NCBI RefSeq assembly: GCF_003461955.1 | Contig: NZ_QTYB01000007.1 | Coordinates: 505-64,504, forward strand | DNA from: Ruminococcus sp. AM36-2AA | GTDB taxonomy: Bacteria > Bacillota > Clostridia > Lachnospirales > Lachnospiraceae | DNA: 64,000 nucleotides | Direction: 5' to 3' | Part shown: positions 62,018-64,000 of the stretch, in pieces | How positions within the stretch are numbered: the first letter of the stretch is position 1 | Layout of the letters: each line of letters opens with the position of its first letter | Notes under the pieces: model-generated | What the model was told of the DNA's origin: nothing | Database searches by the model: none | Seen by the model: the letters and a program-made list of their open reading frames with translations, nothing else | Made by a program: the position numbers and the translations under genes

Positions 62018-63217
62018 TTATTCCTCAAACATTTCCTTGACTTTCTCACGGAAACCTTTTTTCTTCTTTTCTGTTTTTTCAGATTTTTCGGAAGTCTCGG
62101 CTGTACTGTCTGCTGCCGGACGGTTGCCGCATGCAGCATCAAAAGCCTCCAGAGCTTTCTTTGCCTCCTCATTAAGGTTGGTCGGAGTCTGGACTACCAG
62201 TGTTACATAGTGATCACCACGAACGTTCTTGTTACGTAATGACGGAACACCTTTTCCTTTCAGGCGGATTCTTGTATCCGTCTGTGTTCCCGGCTTCACC
62301 TCATAGGAAACCTCACCGTCAACGGTATTGATCCGCATCTCACCGCCAAGTGCAGCCTGTGCAAATGTGATCGGAGCTGTTGAAAAGATATTCATATCCT
62401 GTCTCTGGAAAATCGGATGACGGGCTACATTTACCTCAACCAGCAGATCTCCTCTCGGTCCGCCGTTGGTTCCCGGCTCACCTTTTTCACGGATACGGAT
62501 ACACTGGCCATTGTCGATACCGGCCGGTACAGATACCTGGATCTTCTTTCTGGAAGAAGTATATCCGGTTCCACGGCAGGCACTGCATTTGTCCTTGATC
62601 ACCTTACCGGTTCCGTTACAGTCCGGACAGGTCTGAACATTACGTACCATACCAAACATGGACTGCTGGGTGTAAACGATCTGGCCCTGGCCTTTACATT
62701 TCGGACATGTGACCGGTGATGTTCCCGGTTTCGCTCCGGTTCCGTGACATGTGGTACACTCATCTTTGAGAACAATCTCCAGCTCTTTCTCGCATCCGAA
62801 AACCGCTTCCTCAAAAGTAATGTTCACACGTGCACGAAGGTTGGCACCTTTCATCGTTCCATTGTTGGCCCGTCTGGTTCTGCCTCCGCCGCCGAACAGG
62901 TCTCCGAAGATATCTCCGAAGATGTCTCCCATATCCGCACCGTTGAAGTCGAATCCACCAAAGCCGCCGGCACCGCCTCCGCCGCCGTTTTCGAATGCTG
63001 CATGACCAAACTGATCATACTGTCTTCTCTTGTCGGCATCACTTAAAACGGAGTAAGCCTCTGTCGCCTCTTTGAACTTCGCCTCAGCCTCTTTATCACC
63101 CGGATTTACATCCGGGTGATATTTCTTGGCCAGCTTACGATATGCTTTTTTTAATGTTGCGTCGTCGGCGTTTTTATCCACACCTAAGACTTCATAATAA
63201 TCTCTTTTATCAGCCAT
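62018..63217 (-). CDS. dnaJ: Chaperone DnaJ
   Basis: Co-chaperone that stimulates DnaK. J domain with HPD at 34-36, a Gly/Phe-rich stretch (about 77-112), four zinc repeats of the type CxxCxGxG ([32 protein letters not shown]) and a C-terminal substrate domain; 399 residues. The last 30 residues are Lys/Glu-rich. It is 21 nt downstream of dnaK. Confidence 0.97.
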   Translation of the reverse strand: MADKRDYYEVLGVDKNADDATLKKAYRKLAKKYHPDVNPGDKEAEAKFKEATEAYSVLSDADKRRQYDQFGHAAFENGGGGGAGGFGGFDFNGADMGDIFGDIFGDLFGGGGRTRRANNGTMKGANLRARVNITFEEAVFGCEKELEIVLKDECTTCHGTGAKPGTSPVTCPKCKGQGQIVYTQQSMFGMVRNVQTCPDCNGTGKVIKDKCSACRGTGYTSSRKKIQVSVPAGIDNGQCIRIREKGEPGTNGGPRGDLLVEVNVARHPIFQRQDMNIFSTAPITFAQAALGGEMRINTVDGEVSYEVKPGTQTDTRIRLKGKGVPSLRNKNVRGDHYVTLVVQTPTNLNEEAKKALEAFDAACGNRPAADSTAETSEKSEKTEKKKKGFREKVKEMFEE

Positions 63218-63238
63218 TGTAATTATTTCCTACTTGTC

Positions 63239-64000
63239 TTAGACTTCCTTGTAATCAGCATCTACAACATCATCGCCGTATCCTGCTTCATTTCCGCCCT
63301 GAGCACCAGCGTTTCCGCCCATGTTGCCCATATCCGGTCCAGGACCAGCCTGACCCTGAGCTCCCTGAGTCTGCTCATACATCTTGGAGAACAGTTTCTG
63401 AGCGCTCTCCATCATCTTCTCCTGTGCAGCCTTGATGTCTGCAACCTGAGAATCAGTAAGCTCCTGAGCATTTGCTGTCTGTGCAAGAAGATCTTTCAGT
63501 GCATTGAGGTCAGCCTCAACACTTGCTTTATCGTTTGCGTCAAGCTTGTCGCCAGCTTCTTTCAATGCATTCTCAACCTGGAATACCATGGAGTCTGCAT
63601 TGTTTCTTGTGTCGATAGCTTCTTTACGTTTCTTATCCTGAGCCTCGAACTCAGCTGCTTCTTTGACAGCTTTGTCAATATCGGAATCAGACATATTGGA
63701 ACCAGCTGTGATTGTGATGTGCTGCTCTTTGCCTGTTCCAAGGTCTTTAGCGGATACATTAACGATACCGTTGGCATCAATATCAAATGTTACCTCAATC
63801 TGCGGAACTCCACGACGTGCTGGCGGGATTCCATCCAGACGGAACTGGCCGAGGGATTTGTTGTCTTTTGCGAACTGACGCTCACCCTGTACAACGTTGA
63901 TATCTACAGCTGTCTGGTTGTCTGCTGCTGTGGAGAAGATCTGGCTCTTCTTTGTAGGAATTGTAGTATTTCTCTCAATCAGACGAGTTGCGATACCACC
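63239..64000 (-). CDS. dnaK: Chaperone DnaK, C-terminal part (runs off the window)
   Basis: The open frame enters from the right window edge and gives the last 253 residues. It starts in the substrate-binding region ([22 protein letters not shown]), continues through [17 protein letters not shown] and the helical lid, and ends in a Gly/Asn/Ala-rich tail closing with [11 protein letters not shown]. The ATPase domain and start lie beyond 64000, where grpE and hrcA would be expected. Confidence 0.97.
   Translation of the reverse strand, partial: GGIATRLIERNTTIPTKKSQIFSTAADNQTAVDINVVQGERQFAKDNKSLGQFRLDGIPPARRGVPQIEVTFDIDANGIVNVSAKDLGTGKEQHITITAGSNMSDSDIDKAVKEAAEFEAQDKKRKEAIDTRNNADSMVFQVENALKEAGDKLDANDKASVEADLNALKDLLAQTANAQELTDSQVADIKAAQEKMMESAQKLFSKMYEQTQGAQGQAGPGPDMGNMGGNAGAQGGNEAGYGDDVVDADYKEV

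Overview
The window reads as chromosome of a spore-forming Gram-positive gut commensal of the Lachnospiraceae (Blautia/Dorea/Roseburia-like). This rests on the sporulation genes sigE, spoIIGA and sigK, a threonine T-box upstream of thrS, the AGE-GH130 beta-mannoside phosphorolysis genes, permuted GH3 and GPH-type sugar genes, and a three-gene operon of families (DUF5716/DUF5717) that I recall mainly from this family. The genus is inference. Almost every gene lies on the minus strand.

Layout. 1-781: 46-bp tandem repeats, a large nested inverted repeat and a tRNA-Thr. 838-5041: a frameshifted secreted protein, a branching-enzyme homologue lacking key catalytic residues, and a fructokinase. 5313-18683: a mannan/galactomannan locus (manA, two GH130 genes, a cellobiose 2-epimerase, one ABC permease, a substrate-binding protein, AraC and LacI regulators, a phosphohexomutase, a YesL-like protein, a GH36 alpha-galactosidase). 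18871-22553: HD-domain protein, sigE-spoIIGA and aroE. 22564-24686: an ArsR-type regulator with three dyad operators facing a GH2 remnant. 24796-28177: T-box/thrS, a DUF218 protein and a SEC-C protein. 28445-34709: GH3, an HPr-like protein, GH78-like enzyme, GPH symporter and an AraC remnant. 34994-42182: HAD protein, purA, purB, a polar amino-acid ABC transporter and a LytTR regulator. 42352-50176: a nonsense-mutated XRE regulator, the TPR/DUF5716/DUF5717 operon and sigK. 50217-64000: conserved housekeeping blocks for tRNA modification (TrhP-TrmR, MtaB, ThiI with its cysteine desulfurase), RNase J, RuvX, IreB, RsmE, PrmA, DnaJ and the 3' end of dnaK.

Two themes stand out. First, sugar-use and regulatory genes between 5 and 44 kb carry a striking number of lesions: internal deletions, deletion fusions, frameshifts and one nonsense codon. 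They include a MalF-MalG permease hybrid, a GH2-to-ABC-ATPase fusion, two AraC genes without their middles and two damaged GH130 genes. The housekeeping block at 50-64 kb looks intact. Either the strain is losing carbohydrate loci or the assembly has collapsed there. Second, three groups of genes look functional but poorly described: the TPR-(actin/Hsp70-like)-giant scaffold operon, two HPr paralogues that keep the serine site but lack the phosphocarrier histidine, and the branching-enzyme-like protein with two of three catalytic residues replaced.

As originally built, the mannan locus would import manno-oligosaccharides, remove galactose (GH36), epimerise Man-Man to Man-Glc (AGE), phosphorolyse to mannose-1-phosphate (GH130) and feed glycolysis through the phosphohexomutase and ManA. 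With the lesions seen here that route is probably not fully functional.
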